64,000 nt of DNA from Nocardioides nitrophenolicus. GTDB lineage: Bacteria > Actinomycetota > Actinomycetes > Propionibacteriales > Nocardioidaceae. The notes below the pieces were generated by a model. The model was given only the letters and a program-made list of their open reading frames with translations, searched no databases and was not told the DNA's origin. Of the stretch, positions 43,065 through 51,845 are shown one piece after another (position 1 is the stretch's first letter; every line of letters starts with the position of its first letter). The stretch is taken from contig NZ_JAFBBY010000001.1 in NCBI RefSeq assembly GCF_016907515.1, positions 2,852,001 to 2,916,000 on the forward strand. Reading direction: 5' to 3'. The translations under genes were made by a program, and so were the position numbers.

Positions 43065-43748
43065 TCAGCGGACCGCCCGCGCGACCCGGGCGGCGTGCAC
43101 GCCGGCGCCGTAGCCGTTGTCGACGTTGACCACGACCACGCCCGGCGCGCAGGAGCTCAGCATCGCGTTGAGAGCGGTGATGCCGCCGGCCCCCACGCCG
43201 TACCCGGTGCTGGTCGGCACGGCCACGAGCGGCGTTCCGGTGAGCCCGCCGACGACGGACGGCAGCGCGCCCTCCATGCCCGCGACCACGATCAGGCAGT
43301 CGGCCGACTCGAGCCGGTCGGCGACCGCGAGCAGGCGGTGCAGGCCGGCGACGCCGACGTCGTCGATCCGCTCGACGTCGGCGCCGTGGACCCCCGCGGT
43401 GATCGCGGCCTCGGCGGCGACCGGGCCGTCGGCGGTGCCGGCGGCGAGCACCAGCACCCGGCCGGTCCCGGGGGCGGGCGGCCCGAGCACCGCGGTCCGC
43501 GCCGCGTCGTCGACGACGGCGTCCGGCAGCGCCTCGCGCACGGCGGCGCGCGCGTCCGGTGCCAGCCGGGTCGCCATCACCTGCCGGGTGGGATGGTGCT
43601 CGTGCAGCCGGCGCAGCGCCTCGACCACCTGGCTGGCCGTCTTGCCCTGTCCGTAGACGACCTCGGGATCGCCGGTGCGGGCGGCCCGGTCCAGGTCGAG
43701 CCGGGCCCAGCCCAGGTCGGCGGTCAGGGCCCGGCCGGTCGTGGTCAC
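43065..43748 (-). CDS. larB: LarB, nickel-pincer cofactor biosynthesis
   Basis: A 227-residue protein related to PurE. LarB carboxylates and hydrolyses nicotinic acid adenine dinucleotide in making the nickel-pincer nucleotide of lactate racemase. Visible signatures are YGQGKTASQVVEALR, LVLAAGTADGPVAAEAA, VVAGMEGALPSVVGGL and PTSTGYGVGAGGITALNAML. GTG 43748 lies 2 bp after the larA remnant stop, so both were one operon. No larC or larE is in the window, so the pathway would need genes elsewhere. Confidence 0.9.
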   Translation of the reverse strand: MTTTGRALTADLGWARLDLDRAARTGDPEVVYGQGKTASQVVEALRRLHEHHPTRQVMATRLAPDARAAVREALPDAVVDDAARTAVLGPPAPGTGRVLVLAAGTADGPVAAEAAITAGVHGADVERIDDVGVAGLHRLLAVADRLESADCLIVVAGMEGALPSVVGGLTGTPLVAVPTSTGYGVGAGGITALNAMLSSCAPGVVVVNVDNGYGAGVHAARVARAVR

Positions 43749-43750
43749 GG

Positions 43751-44691
43751 TCAGGCTCCGGCGCTGGTCAGGTGGAAGGCCGGCTGGGACAGGCGCGGCA
43801 CGGCCAGCACCCTGGGCGTGCGGCCGAGGATGGCGGTGGCCTCCGCGAGCGCCTCCTCGACCGTCGCGCTGGTGCGCGCGCCCATGGCGCGGGCCAGGCC
43901 GGGCCGCCTCGCACCCGCGACGTAGATCGCGGCGCTGTGCTCGCGGGCGATGCCGCCCATGTAGATCATCGAGAAGGCGTGGAACGGGTGGTAGCCGAAG
44001 CGGTGCCGGTAGCGGTAGACCCACTCCGGATCCGTGGCCAGCTCCTCCTGGTGCGCGCGCATGTCGGCCGGGTGCTGGCAGTCCTGGAGCCGCTCGAAGG
44101 CCGCGCGGTACGGCGGGAACTCGTCGTCGTTGAACCAGCCGTCGCAGATCGCCGCGGCGATCACGATCGGCTTCTCGACCAGGGCCTGCTTCGCCCGGAC
44201 GACGCTCGCGCCGACGGCCTGCATCATCAGGATCGGGTTGGAGCCCATGCCGGCGCCGTAGTGGAAGTTGCGCGGTACGCCGATCACCAGCACGTCGGCC
44301 GGCTCGCCGGGCACCCGCAGGTCGGTCCGCGCGGTCGCCAACGGCCAGGACGCCTGCTCCACCTCGGGGATCCGGCCGGCGTAGACGCCGAGCTGGCGCG
44401 AGCGGCTGTCGAGGACCGCGTCGACGCTGAAGAACGGCTGTGGCATCGCCTCCTGCATCCGCTGCCCGATGGCCGTCAGCTGCTCGCGGAACCGGCTGCC
44501 CGTGGACGCGGGCACGAAGTCGTCGCGGTAGAGGCTGCGCGGCGAGTGGTGCGCGGCGAGTGGTGCGCGGCGATGCTGCGCCACGAGGTCAGGCCGGTGC
44601 TCGGCATCTTGTAGCCGCCGCTGAAGCCGCCGTAGGGGTTGCCGGCGGTGTGGCCGATCAGCACGCTCAGGTCGGACTCGGCGGACACCAT
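43751..44691 (-). pseudogene. larA: larA-like racemase, 5'-truncated and frameshifted
   Basis: The N-terminal visible part (44691 to about 44565) encodes LIGHTAGNPYGGFSGGYKM and SIAAHHSPR, which carry the His and Lys positions of the LarA nickel-pincer site. It then shifts frame. A second frame, from about 44550 to 43751, continues with SLYRDDFVPAS and the rest of LarA to HLTSAGA. Removing one copy of a 14-bp tandem duplication (44537-44550 / 44551-44564) joins both frames perfectly. About 150 N-terminal residues are missing: homology stops at 44691, exactly where an inverted-repeat element begins. It is very likely non-functional. Confidence 0.85.
44537..44573. repeat. 14-bp tandem duplication inside larA
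   Basis: GCGCGGCGAGTGGT occurs at 44537-44550 and 44551-44564, followed by 9 further matching bases. Because 14 is not a multiple of three, the extra copy breaks the larA frame. Confidence 0.9.
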
Positions 44692-44769
44692 GCCGGATGT
44701 AGGCGACCCGCACGGACCTCCATTTTCGACGTCTCGGGTCTGTTAGGGCAGCGAACTCCGTGTTACAGC
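44691..44769. repeat. Inverted-repeat element, copy 4 (left end missing)
   Basis: This copy keeps the interior (TGCCGGATGTAG, GACCCGCACGGACC, TTTTCGACGTCTCGGGTC) and the right arm (44748-44769, ending GTGTTACAGC) but lacks the left ~36 bp present in the neighbouring copy. Its left boundary coincides with the truncated end of larA. Confidence 0.85.
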
Positions 44770-44797
44770 GCCGGCGACGCGGGGCACCCGCCCCGCC

Positions 44798-44910
44798 GCT
44801 GTAACACGTTGTCCGCCGCTCTTCGCGACCCGTGCCGGATGTAGCAGACCCGCACGGACCCCATTTTCGACGTCTCGGGTCCGGTAGGGCAGCGAACTCC
44901 GTGTTACAGC
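44798..44910. repeat. 113-bp inverted-repeat element, copy 3
   Basis: The arms are 44798-44819 (GCTGTAACACGTTGTCC) and 44889-44910 (AACTCCGTGTTACAGC at the end), with several mismatches in the inner half. The interior is nearly identical to copy 4 and similar to copy 1. Copies 3 and 4 are in the same orientation, 28 bp apart. Confidence 0.85.
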
Positions 44911-44948
44911 GCCGGTGACGACGAGCCCCCGAACCAGCCCGTACGACG

Positions 44949-46100
44949 TCAGGCCGGCGCCGGCAGCGAGCGGGCGATGATCTCCTTCATGATCTCGCTG
45001 GTGCCGGCGTAGATCTGGGAGACGCGGAGGTCGGCCCAGGCGCGGGCGATCGGGTACTCGTTCATGTAGCCGTAGCCGCCGTGGAGCTGAAGGCACATGT
45101 CGGCGACCTTCTGTGCGCGCTCGGAGCACCACAGCTTGGCCATGGCGACGGTGGGGATGTCGAGCTGGCCCTCGAGGTGCAGGCCGACGCACTCGTCGAC
45201 GAAGGAGCGGGCGACCCGGGCCTCGGTGGCGATCTCGGCCATCTTGAACTTGGTGTTCTGGAAGCCCCAGATCGGGCGGTTGAAGGCGTGCCGGTCGTGG
45301 ACGTAGCGCATCGTCTCCTCGAAGCAGAGCTCCATGGCCGCGACGTTGGAGACCGCGACGATGAGCCGCTCCTGGGGCAGCTGCTCCATCAGCTGGATGA
45401 AGCCCTGGCCCTCCTCGGTGCCGAGGAGGTTGGCGACCGGGATCCGGACGTCCTCGAAGAAGAGCTCGGAGGTGTCCTGGCCCTTCATGCCGATCTTGTC
45501 GAGCACCCGGCCCCGCGAGAAGCCGGGGCTGTCGGTCGGCACGATGACCAGCGAGATGCCGGCGGCGGCCTCCTCGGGGTCGGTCTTCACGACGGTCACC
45601 ACGACGTCGGCCTGGGCGCCGTTGGTGATGAAGGTCTTGGCGCCGTTGACGACGTACTCGTCACCTTCGCGGATGGCCTTGGTACGCACGTTCTGGAGGT
45701 CCGAGCCGGTGCCGGGCTCGGTCATGGCGATCGCGCCGACGACCTCGCCGCTGGCCATCTTGGGCAGCCACTCCTGCTTCTGGGCCTCCGTGCCGTAGTT
45801 GAGGAGGTAGTGGGCGACGATGCCGTTGTGGAGCGAGACGCCCCACGAGCTGTCGCCGACCCGGGCCTGCTCCTCGATCAGGATCGCCTCGTGGGCGAAC
45901 GAGCCGCCTCCGCCACCGTACTCCTCCGGGATCGACAGGCACAGCAGGCCGACCTCGCCGGCCTTGTTCCACAGGCCGCGGTCGACCTGCCGGTTGGCGA
46001 TGTAGGTGTCGACGTTGGGCTTGATCTCCTTCTCGCAGAAGGTCCGGGCGAGGTCGCGGAAGTCGTCGAGGTCGGTGTTCATCCAAGGGGAGCGGCGCAT
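44949..46100 (-). CDS. Acyl-CoA dehydrogenase
   Basis: A 383-residue FAD enzyme of the acyl-CoA dehydrogenase family. Signatures are GAIAMTEPGTGSDLQNVRT, KTFITNGAQADVV, the DRHAFNRPIWGFQNTKFKMAE region and the C-terminal QLHGGYGYMNEYPIAR followed by IYAGTSEIMKEIIAR. The catalytic Glu is expected in the last segment, as in short/medium-chain members. ATG 46100 gives the family-type N-terminus (MRRSPWMNTDLDDFRDLAR); ATG 46082 is an alternative. The palindromic box at 46101-46117 touches this start. The divergent TetR is the likely repressor. Confidence 0.92.
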   Translation of the reverse strand: MRRSPWMNTDLDDFRDLARTFCEKEIKPNVDTYIANRQVDRGLWNKAGEVGLLCLSIPEEYGGGGGSFAHEAILIEEQARVGDSSWGVSLHNGIVAHYLLNYGTEAQKQEWLPKMASGEVVGAIAMTEPGTGSDLQNVRTKAIREGDEYVVNGAKTFITNGAQADVVVTVVKTDPEEAAAGISLVIVPTDSPGFSRGRVLDKIGMKGQDTSELFFEDVRIPVANLLGTEEGQGFIQLMEQLPQERLIVAVSNVAAMELCFEETMRYVHDRHAFNRPIWGFQNTKFKMAEIATEARVARSFVDECVGLHLEGQLDIPTVAMAKLWCSERAQKVADMCLQLHGGYGYMNEYPIARAWADLRVSQIYAGTSEIMKEIIARSLPAPA

Positions 46101-46147
46101 GGGTACAGGGTGTATCACGGGGGGACGTCCGGATACAAGGTGTATCC
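46101..46147. promoter_or_regulatory. Two TetR operator copies between acyl-CoA dehydrogenase and TetR genes
   Basis: A perfect site GGATACA-AGG-TGTATCC lies at 46131-46147, and a variant GGGTACA-GGG-TGTATCA lies at 46101-46117. The centres are 30 bp apart. The second touches the dehydrogenase start codon, so repression would block initiation directly. Confidence 0.75.
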
Positions 46148-46176
46148 GCACGCCGGCCCGCGATAGCGTCGGCGCC

Positions 46177-46878
46177 ATGGTCGACGTGGCGAACGTGGCG
46201 AAGTGGGTCGACTCGACCGTGCGCCGGCGCAACGCCAAGGAGGCGCTCGAGAGCGACGCCCGTCGGGCCCAGGTCGTCCAGGCCGCGGTCGACGCGATCG
46301 AGGAGGGCGGTGGGCAGGTCGGGATGGGCGCGATCGCCGAGCGTGCCGGCATCCCGCGGCCCAACGTCTACCGGCACTTCGCGAGCAAGGAGCAGCTCGA
46401 CGCCGAGGTCGCCCGGTTCGCCGCGACCGAGCTGCTGCGCCGGGTCCGGCCGCACCTCGCGACGCCGGGTACGCCGGTCGAGATCGTCCGCGGCCTGATC
46501 GCGCCGTGCGTCGCGTGGGCCGCCGAGCATCCCCACCTGTTCCGCTTCCTCGCCGCCCAGCAGCAGACCAAGGCCCTGCACCGCGCGCGCCTGGGCCGCA
46601 CCCGGCTGCTCAGCGAGATCGCCGACGCCGCCCGCGCGTACCTGAGCGAGACCTCGCTCTCCACCGACCCGCCCGAGGGCGTCCTCGTCGGCGTGATGGG
46701 GATGGTCGACGCGAGCATCATCTGGTGGTTCGACCACCACGACGAGTCCCAGGAGCAGCTCGTCGACCGGCTCACCCGACAGGTGGTGGCCGTCCTCGTC
46801 GACGCGCTGGCGCAGGCCGGGCTGGTCGTGCCCGACGACCTGGTGCTGCGGCCGGTCGCCGCGAAGTCGCAGAACTGA
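46177..46878 (+). CDS. TetR-family regulator of acyl-CoA dehydrogenase
   Basis: A 233-residue regulator with the helix-turn-helix AERAGIPRPNVYRHFASKEQL at about residues 50-70 and a helical ligand domain (TetR_C type, with AAEHPHLFRFLAAQQQ). It is divergent from the acyl-CoA dehydrogenase gene with two matching palindromes in the 76-bp spacer, so it likely represses both; a CoA-ester ligand is probable (inference). ATG 46177 is preceded by a short non-coding stretch without a strong ribosome binding site. Confidence 0.9.
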   Translation: MVDVANVAKWVDSTVRRRNAKEALESDARRAQVVQAAVDAIEEGGGQVGMGAIAERAGIPRPNVYRHFASKEQLDAEVARFAATELLRRVRPHLATPGTPVEIVRGLIAPCVAWAAEHPHLFRFLAAQQQTKALHRARLGRTRLLSEIADAARAYLSETSLSTDPPEGVLVGVMGMVDASIIWWFDHHDESQEQLVDRLTRQVVAVLVDALAQAGLVVPDDLVLRPVAAKSQN

Positions 46879-46918
46879 GCGGGAATACCTGCGCGAGCGG
46901 TCGCCTTGTGTCACCATC

Positions 46919-46934
46919 ATTTGAAGTTTCAAAT
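46919..46934. promoter_or_regulatory. Palindromic box upstream of ribA-marR
   Basis: ATTTGAA (46919-46925), GT, TTCAAAT (46928-46934), perfect 7-bp arms, ending 12 bp before the ribA start. The core TTGAA-N2-TTCAA matches the box before the yceI-like gene at 20354. Autoregulation by the MarR encoded in this operon is likely. Confidence 0.65.
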
Positions 46935-46946
46935 AATGGAGCGACC

Positions 46947-47696
46947 ATGACCATCTGCCCCACCCGCGCGCCCGGCTCCCACGCCACGCCGCTCGCGCCC
47001 TCCGCGCCGCTCGCGCCGCTCGCGCCCTCCGCGCCGCTCGCGCCCTCCGCGGTGCCGACCGCCGCCGTGCGCACCCAGGTCGTCGTACCGCTGCGCTTCC
47101 CCGACGGCTACCGGACCGTCGCCGACGTGGTGACCTTCGACGGCCTGGTCGACGGCAAGGAGCACCTGCTGCTCGGCCTCGGTCCCTGGCGCGAGCGGCT
47201 CGACGCGCTCGCGGCCGGCGGCCCGGCGCCGCTGGTGCGGCCCCACAGCGAGTGCCTCACCGGCGACGTGTTCGGCTCCGAGCGCTGCGACTGCGGCCCG
47301 CAGCTGCGCGAGGCCGTCGAGCGGATCACCGAGGAGGGCGGATTCCTGCTCTACCTGCGCCAGGAGGGCCGCGGCATCGGGCTGTACGCCAAGCTCGACG
47401 CGTACGCCCTCCAGGACGCCGGTCTCGACACCTACGAGGCCAATGTCGCGCTCGGCCGGGGCGAGGACGAGCGCGACTACCGCGCCGCGGCGCAGATGCT
47501 GCGGGCCGTGGGCGCGGACCGGATCCGGCTGCTGAGCAACAACCCCGACAAGGCGCGCCAGCTCGCCGGGTACGGCGTGGCCGTCGACGAGCGGGTGCCG
47601 ACCGGGGTGCACCTCTCGGCGGCCAACGAGCGCTACCTGACCGTCAAGCGCGACCACACCGCCCACACCCTCGACCTCGGCGGTCTGTCGGCATGA
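46947..47696 (+). CDS. ribA: GTP cyclohydrolase II (RibA-type) with repetitive N-terminal arm
   Basis: A 249-residue enzyme expected to open the GTP imidazole ring in riboflavin synthesis. It has PLVRPHSECLTGDVFGSERC-type zinc ligands (Cys in HSEC, SERCDCG), YLRQEGRGIGLYAKLDAY and the C-terminal LLSNNPDKARQL. A 35-residue Pro/Ala arm made of PLAPSA units precedes the catalytic domain and is encoded by near-identical GC-rich direct repeats. It is a stand-alone gene with no RibB domain, coupled to marR by an ATGA overlap; this pairing suggests conditional rather than housekeeping use. Confidence 0.92.
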   Translation: MTICPTRAPGSHATPLAPSAPLAPLAPSAPLAPSAVPTAAVRTQVVVPLRFPDGYRTVADVVTFDGLVDGKEHLLLGLGPWRERLDALAAGGPAPLVRPHSECLTGDVFGSERCDCGPQLREAVERITEEGGFLLYLRQEGRGIGLYAKLDAYALQDAGLDTYEANVALGRGEDERDYRAAAQMLRAVGADRIRLLSNNPDKARQLAGYGVAVDERVPTGVHLSAANERYLTVKRDHTAHTLDLGGLSA

Positions 47697-48163
47697 GCGA
47701 GGAGACCCGCTGGCTGGACCCGGCCGAGATGGCCGCCTGGCTGCCGCTGGTCCGGCTGGTCCAGGAGCTCCCACAGGCGATCGACCGGCGGCTGCGCGAG
47801 GAGGTCGGCATCACGCACACCTACTACGCGATGCTCGCCACCCTCTCGGCCGCACCCGACCGGATGGTGACCATGGGCGAGCTCGCCCGGCTGACGGCGA
47901 CCAGCCCGTCGCGGCTCACCCACGCGGTCGCCGTCCTGGAGGAGCGCGGCTGGGTCACCAAGGCGCACTGTCCCAGCGACCGTCGCAGCCAGTTCGCCGT
48001 GCTCACCGACGAGGGCCAGGCGCTGCTCGACCGGATCGCCCCCGGCCACCTGGCCCAGGTCCGCGAGCTGGTCTTCGACCGGCTCACGCCGGAGCAGGTG
48101 CGCAGCCTCGCCGAGATCGCCACCGCGCTCGTCGACCCGGTCGAGGCGTTCGGCGAGGCCTGA
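47693..48163 (+). CDS. MarR-family regulator
   Basis: A 156-residue winged-helix regulator (MGELARLTATSPSRLTHAVAVLEERGWV, then CPSDRRSQFAVLTDEGQ as the wing). It overlaps the ribA stop (ATGA). The box at 46919-46934 is its probable autoregulatory site, and the similar box before the yceI-like gene may extend its regulon. Cys in the wing could allow redox sensing, but one Cys alone is weak evidence. It abuts the convergent pirin gene with no gap. Confidence 0.9.
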   Translation: MSEETRWLDPAEMAAWLPLVRLVQELPQAIDRRLREEVGITHTYYAMLATLSAAPDRMVTMGELARLTATSPSRLTHAVAVLEERGWVTKAHCPSDRRSQFAVLTDEGQALLDRIAPGHLAQVRELVFDRLTPEQVRSLAEIATALVDPVEAFGEA

Positions 48164-48862
48164 TCAGGCGAACGACCAGACCAGGATCTCGGTCGGCACC
48201 CCCGCCGTGAGCTGGTACGACGGCCCGTCGGCCCCGTCGCTCACGCACAGCGCGTCGCCCGCGGCGAGCGGCTCGGCCAGCGACGAGCGGAGCAGCGCGC
48301 CGGTGGTGAGGAAGGCGTGCACCCGCGTGGCGGCCGGCAGGGCCACGGTCTCGCCCGCGCCGAGCCGGACGACGTCGAGGCCGGCGCCGGCGACGCCGAC
48401 CGACAGTGGTCCGCCGTCGCCGACCGCCCGGACCAGGCCGGCGCCGGGCGCCGCGGGCACCGTCGCCCGCGCGTAGGTGGGCGCCAGCTCGGGGTCGTCG
48501 GGCCGCAGCCACACCTGCACGAACCGGGCCGGTCCGTCGGGGCCGGCGACCTCGGCGTGGCGCACGCCCGCGCCGGCCGACAGCACGCCGCAGTCACCGG
48601 CCGCGAGGACCTCCTCGGCGCCGGTGCCGTCGCGGTGCACGACCGAGCCGGACACCACCCAGGTGATGATCTCGAGGCCCTCGTGGGGGTGCTCCTCGAA
48701 GCCGGTGTCGCGGCCCAGGACGTGGTCGTCGTGGCACACCATCGGACCGAACGAGAGCCGCTCGGGGTCGAGGTGCGGGCCGAACGAGAAGCCGTGGTGG
48801 CTCAGCCGGCCGCGCTCTCGTTCGACGAACCGGGCGGTTCCCCTGCGGATCTCCACGCTCAC
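48164..48862 (-). CDS. Pirin-family protein
   Basis: A 232-residue bicupin. The N-terminal cupin has the metal-binding HPHEGLEIITWVVSGSVVHRD and a later His in AGVRHAE. The C-terminal part is the pirin-C domain (LPAATRVHAFLTTGALL). Bacterial pirins may have quercetinase or regulatory roles; function here is unknown. GTG 48862 is the start. Stops of this gene and marR are adjacent. Confidence 0.9.
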   Translation of the reverse strand: MSVEIRRGTARFVERERGRLSHHGFSFGPHLDPERLSFGPMVCHDDHVLGRDTGFEEHPHEGLEIITWVVSGSVVHRDGTGAEEVLAAGDCGVLSAGAGVRHAEVAGPDGPARFVQVWLRPDDPELAPTYARATVPAAPGAGLVRAVGDGGPLSVGVAGAGLDVVRLGAGETVALPAATRVHAFLTTGALLRSSLAEPLAAGDALCVSDGADGPSYQLTAGVPTEILVWSFA

Positions 48863-48899
48863 GTGTCAGATTGTGCCGGTGTCGTGGGAGTCTGGTTCC

Positions 48900-50264
48900 G
48901 TGGGGGACAGGGTGGGAGATCTCGCCGGCCGTTTACCGGCCGACTTCAGGTTCGGCACCAGCACGGCGTCGTACCAGATCGAGGGTGCCGTCGACGAGGA
49001 CGGACGCGGCCGGTCGATCTGGGACACCTTCTGCGCCGAGCCGGGCCGGGTGGTCGACGGGTCGAGCGGCGCGGTCGCGTGCGACCACTACCACCGGTGG
49101 CCCGAGGACGTGGCGCTCCTGCGCACCCTCGGCGCCCCCGGCTACCGGTTCTCGATCGCCTGGCCCCGGATCCAGCCCACCGGGTCCGGTGCGGTCAACC
49201 AGGCCGGGCTCGACTTCTACGACCGGCTCGTCGACGGCCTGCTCGAGGCCGGCCTCAAGCCGATGGCGACGCTCTACCACTGGGACCTCCCGCAGGCCCT
49301 CGAGGACGACGGCGGCTGGCTCAACCGCGCGACCGTCGAGCGCTTCGCCGACTACGCCGCGATCGTCGGGGAGCGCCTCGCCGACCGGGTCACCGACTGG
49401 GTCCCGGTCAACGAGCCCAACGTCGTGACCCTGATGGGCTACGCCGTCGCGATGCACGCGCCCGGCAAGGCGCTGATGTTCGACGCGCTGCCCGCCGGCC
49501 ACCACCTGCTGGTCGCCCACGGCCGGGCCGCGATCGCGCTCCGGGCGGCCGGCGCCACGAGCATCGGCTGCGCCAACAACCACGCGCCGATCTGGCCGGC
49601 CAGCGACGACCCCGCCGACGTCGGCGCCGCGAAGCTGTTCGACACGCTGTGGAACGGCCACTACCTCGAGGGCATGCTGCTCGGCCGGTACGCCGACGAG
49701 CTGATGATGCTGCTCGAGCCGCACGTGCGCGACGGCGACTTCGCGACGATGCGCCAGCCGCTCGACTTCTACGGCGTCAACTACTACAACCCGATGCGGA
49801 TCGCGGCCGCCGGCGAGACCGCGGAGCTGCCGTTCGAGTTCCGTGAGGTGCTCGGGTACCCGATGACCGACTTCGGCTGGCCGGTCGTGCCCGACGCGCT
49901 GCGGGAGTGGCTGATCACCTTCCGCGCGCGCTTCCGGGCCGCCGTGCCTCCGATCATGATCACCGAGTCCGGCTGCGCCTACGGCGTGGGTCCCGACGAG
50001 CACGGCGTGGTCGACGACCACCAGCGCGTCGACTACCACGCGCTGCACCTGGCCGCCGTCGCCGAGGCGATCGAGCGCGGCGTCGACGTGCGCGGTTACT
50101 ACGCCTGGTCGCTCATCGACAACTTCGAGTGGTCCGAGGGCTACACCCAGCGCTTCGGCCTGGTCCACGTCGACTACGAGACCCAGCGGCGTACGCCGAA
50201 GCGCTCGTTCGGCTGGTACGCCGACCTGGTGGCCGAGCACGCCCGGCGCGGCGCCTCGGCCTGA
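48900..50264 (+). CDS. GH1 family beta-glucosidase
   Basis: A 454-residue glycoside hydrolase of family 1 with a (beta/alpha)8 barrel. The acid/base Glu is in WVPVNEPNV and the nucleophile Glu in MITESGCAYG. DFRFGTSTASYQIEGA at the N-terminus and GYYAWSLIDNFEWSEGY near the end are family signatures. No signal peptide is present, so it acts on imported beta-glucosides. GTG 48900 is chosen because GGGAG lies 9 nt upstream; GTG 48912 is an alternative. Confidence 0.93.
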   Translation: MGDRVGDLAGRLPADFRFGTSTASYQIEGAVDEDGRGRSIWDTFCAEPGRVVDGSSGAVACDHYHRWPEDVALLRTLGAPGYRFSIAWPRIQPTGSGAVNQAGLDFYDRLVDGLLEAGLKPMATLYHWDLPQALEDDGGWLNRATVERFADYAAIVGERLADRVTDWVPVNEPNVVTLMGYAVAMHAPGKALMFDALPAGHHLLVAHGRAAIALRAAGATSIGCANNHAPIWPASDDPADVGAAKLFDTLWNGHYLEGMLLGRYADELMMLLEPHVRDGDFATMRQPLDFYGVNYYNPMRIAAAGETAELPFEFREVLGYPMTDFGWPVVPDALREWLITFRARFRAAVPPIMITESGCAYGVGPDEHGVVDDHQRVDYHALHLAAVAEAIERGVDVRGYYAWSLIDNFEWSEGYTQRFGLVHVDYETQRRTPKRSFGWYADLVAEHARRGASA

Positions 50265-50287
50265 CCGCCGGGTCGGTGAGCTGGGGC

Positions 50288-51790
50288 TCAGGCCGGCACC
50301 AGCACGCCCGCCACCGCGCGGTGCAGCTCGCCCGCGCGGCTCGCCGCCGCGGCGCTGCGGCTGGCGTGGTCACGCAGCACCGCGGCCTCTCGCGCGATCT
50401 CGCGCTCGGCACCCGCGAGGGTGGCGGCGCGGTTGCGGTCGAGCTCGCGCTGCTTGACGACGGCCGCGAGCGCGAGCCCGCCGCCGACGCACCCGACGAG
50501 CACGCCGAGCAGCAGGAAGCCGCCCGCGACGAACCCGAGCAGGCAGCACGCGACACCGAGGCCGAGCACCCCGAGCCCGATCGGCAGCGAGCGCCGGTTG
50601 CGTGGGTGGCGCTGGTCGAACGCGCCGGTCACCCGCTCCCGCCAGTCGGTGGGAGCGCCGTCGGCCCGCACGGTCAGCACCTCGCCGGCCGCGTCGACGG
50701 TCCGGGTCTCCGGCGCGGGTACGGCGGCCTGCTGGGCCAGCTCGCCGGCGATCCCGCGCAGGACGGGGGTGAGGGCACGGCGGGCCAGGGTGTAGCGGCC
50801 GCTCGTCGCCGGCGCGGCCAGGTCGGCCAGCAGCAGGCTGAGGACGTCGCCGGCGGCGGCGTTCCAGCCCGGGGCGTCGGCGGCGATCCGCTCGTCGAGG
50901 AAGCCCATGTCGGCCCGGGCGACGGCCATCCGGTCGAGGATGTCGGCCTCGCCCGGCGAGCCCTCGTCGACCAGCGAGCGCAGGCAGTCGGCGAGCGGGT
51001 CCTCGGAGTCGGGCTCGGCGGGCTCGGGGGTTGCGGCGTCGCCGCCCGCGGTCAGCACCTGGTGCAGCACCTCCAGCTGGGCACTCGCCCGCTCGGCCGC
51101 GATCGCGTCGCGGCCGAGCACGGCCCGACCCTCGAGCCAGGCGGCGACCTCGTCGGGGCCGGCGCCGCCGGTGGCGGCGACCTGGGCGGCCAGGGCGGTG
51201 CCGAGCGCGTCGGTCAGCGGCGCGGGGAGCCGGCCGTCGGCGGCCGCGAGCCAGACCTGTCGCTCGGCGTGGGTGACGGTGAGGGCGGTGGGCAGCGCAC
51301 CGTCGGTGCGCTGGGCGACCCAGCGCGGATCGCGGGTGAGCGCGCCGAGGAGCGCGAGGAAGAGCGTGGTCCGGCCCGGGTCGCGCCGGGCCGCCTCGGC
51401 GAGCAGGCCGGCCCCCTCGGCCTCGCCGCGGGCGCTCGCAGCGACCCCGCGGGCCGCGGCCGCCAGCCAGTAGCCGGGCACGTCGGCCGGCTCCACCGAG
51501 TCGCGCAGCGCCGCTCCTCCGGTGGCGACCACCGTCGACACCACCTCGCGGGCGTAGCGGCGCACGGCCGCGGCGTCGGCGTACTGCCCCAGCTCGGAGC
51601 GGGTGTCCTCGTGCTCGACGAGGGCGACGAACGCGCGGGTGAGGCGCTCGAACTGGGCCTGGGTGTTGCCCTGCTGCGAGCGCAGCTGCTCGGCGAGGCG
51701 GTTGCGGGCCCGGCGCTCGGCGTCGAGCTGGGCCTCGGCCTCCTCGATCCGCCTGTCCTGGCGCCGGTCGGTCCAGTAGTTGTCGCTCAC
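50288..51790 (-). CDS. Coiled-coil, membrane-associated protein of unknown function
   Basis: A 500-residue protein. An N-terminal coiled coil (~8-45; RRQDRRIEEAEAQLDAERRA) precedes a long Ala-rich helical region. Two or three closely spaced C-terminal hydrophobic segments (~418-458; GLGVLGLGVACCLLGFVAGGF) follow, then a last coiled coil (~460-500). The overall plan suggests a cytoplasmic helical protein anchored near its C-terminus. I recognise no family. GTG 51790 is the start. Confidence 0.72.
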   Translation of the reverse strand: MSDNYWTDRRQDRRIEEAEAQLDAERRARNRLAEQLRSQQGNTQAQFERLTRAFVALVEHEDTRSELGQYADAAAVRRYAREVVSTVVATGGAALRDSVEPADVPGYWLAAAARGVAASARGEAEGAGLLAEAARRDPGRTTLFLALLGALTRDPRWVAQRTDGALPTALTVTHAERQVWLAAADGRLPAPLTDALGTALAAQVAATGGAGPDEVAAWLEGRAVLGRDAIAAERASAQLEVLHQVLTAGGDAATPEPAEPDSEDPLADCLRSLVDEGSPGEADILDRMAVARADMGFLDERIAADAPGWNAAAGDVLSLLLADLAAPATSGRYTLARRALTPVLRGIAGELAQQAAVPAPETRTVDAAGEVLTVRADGAPTDWRERVTGAFDQRHPRNRRSLPIGLGVLGLGVACCLLGFVAGGFLLLGVLVGCVGGGLALAAVVKQRELDRNRAATLAGAEREIAREAAVLRDHASRSAAAASRAGELHRAVAGVLVPA

Positions 51791-51845
51791 CCTGCGTGCC
51801 TGCCCGGCCGTCCGGGGCCCAAACCCGCCGCGTACGCTCCGAGCC

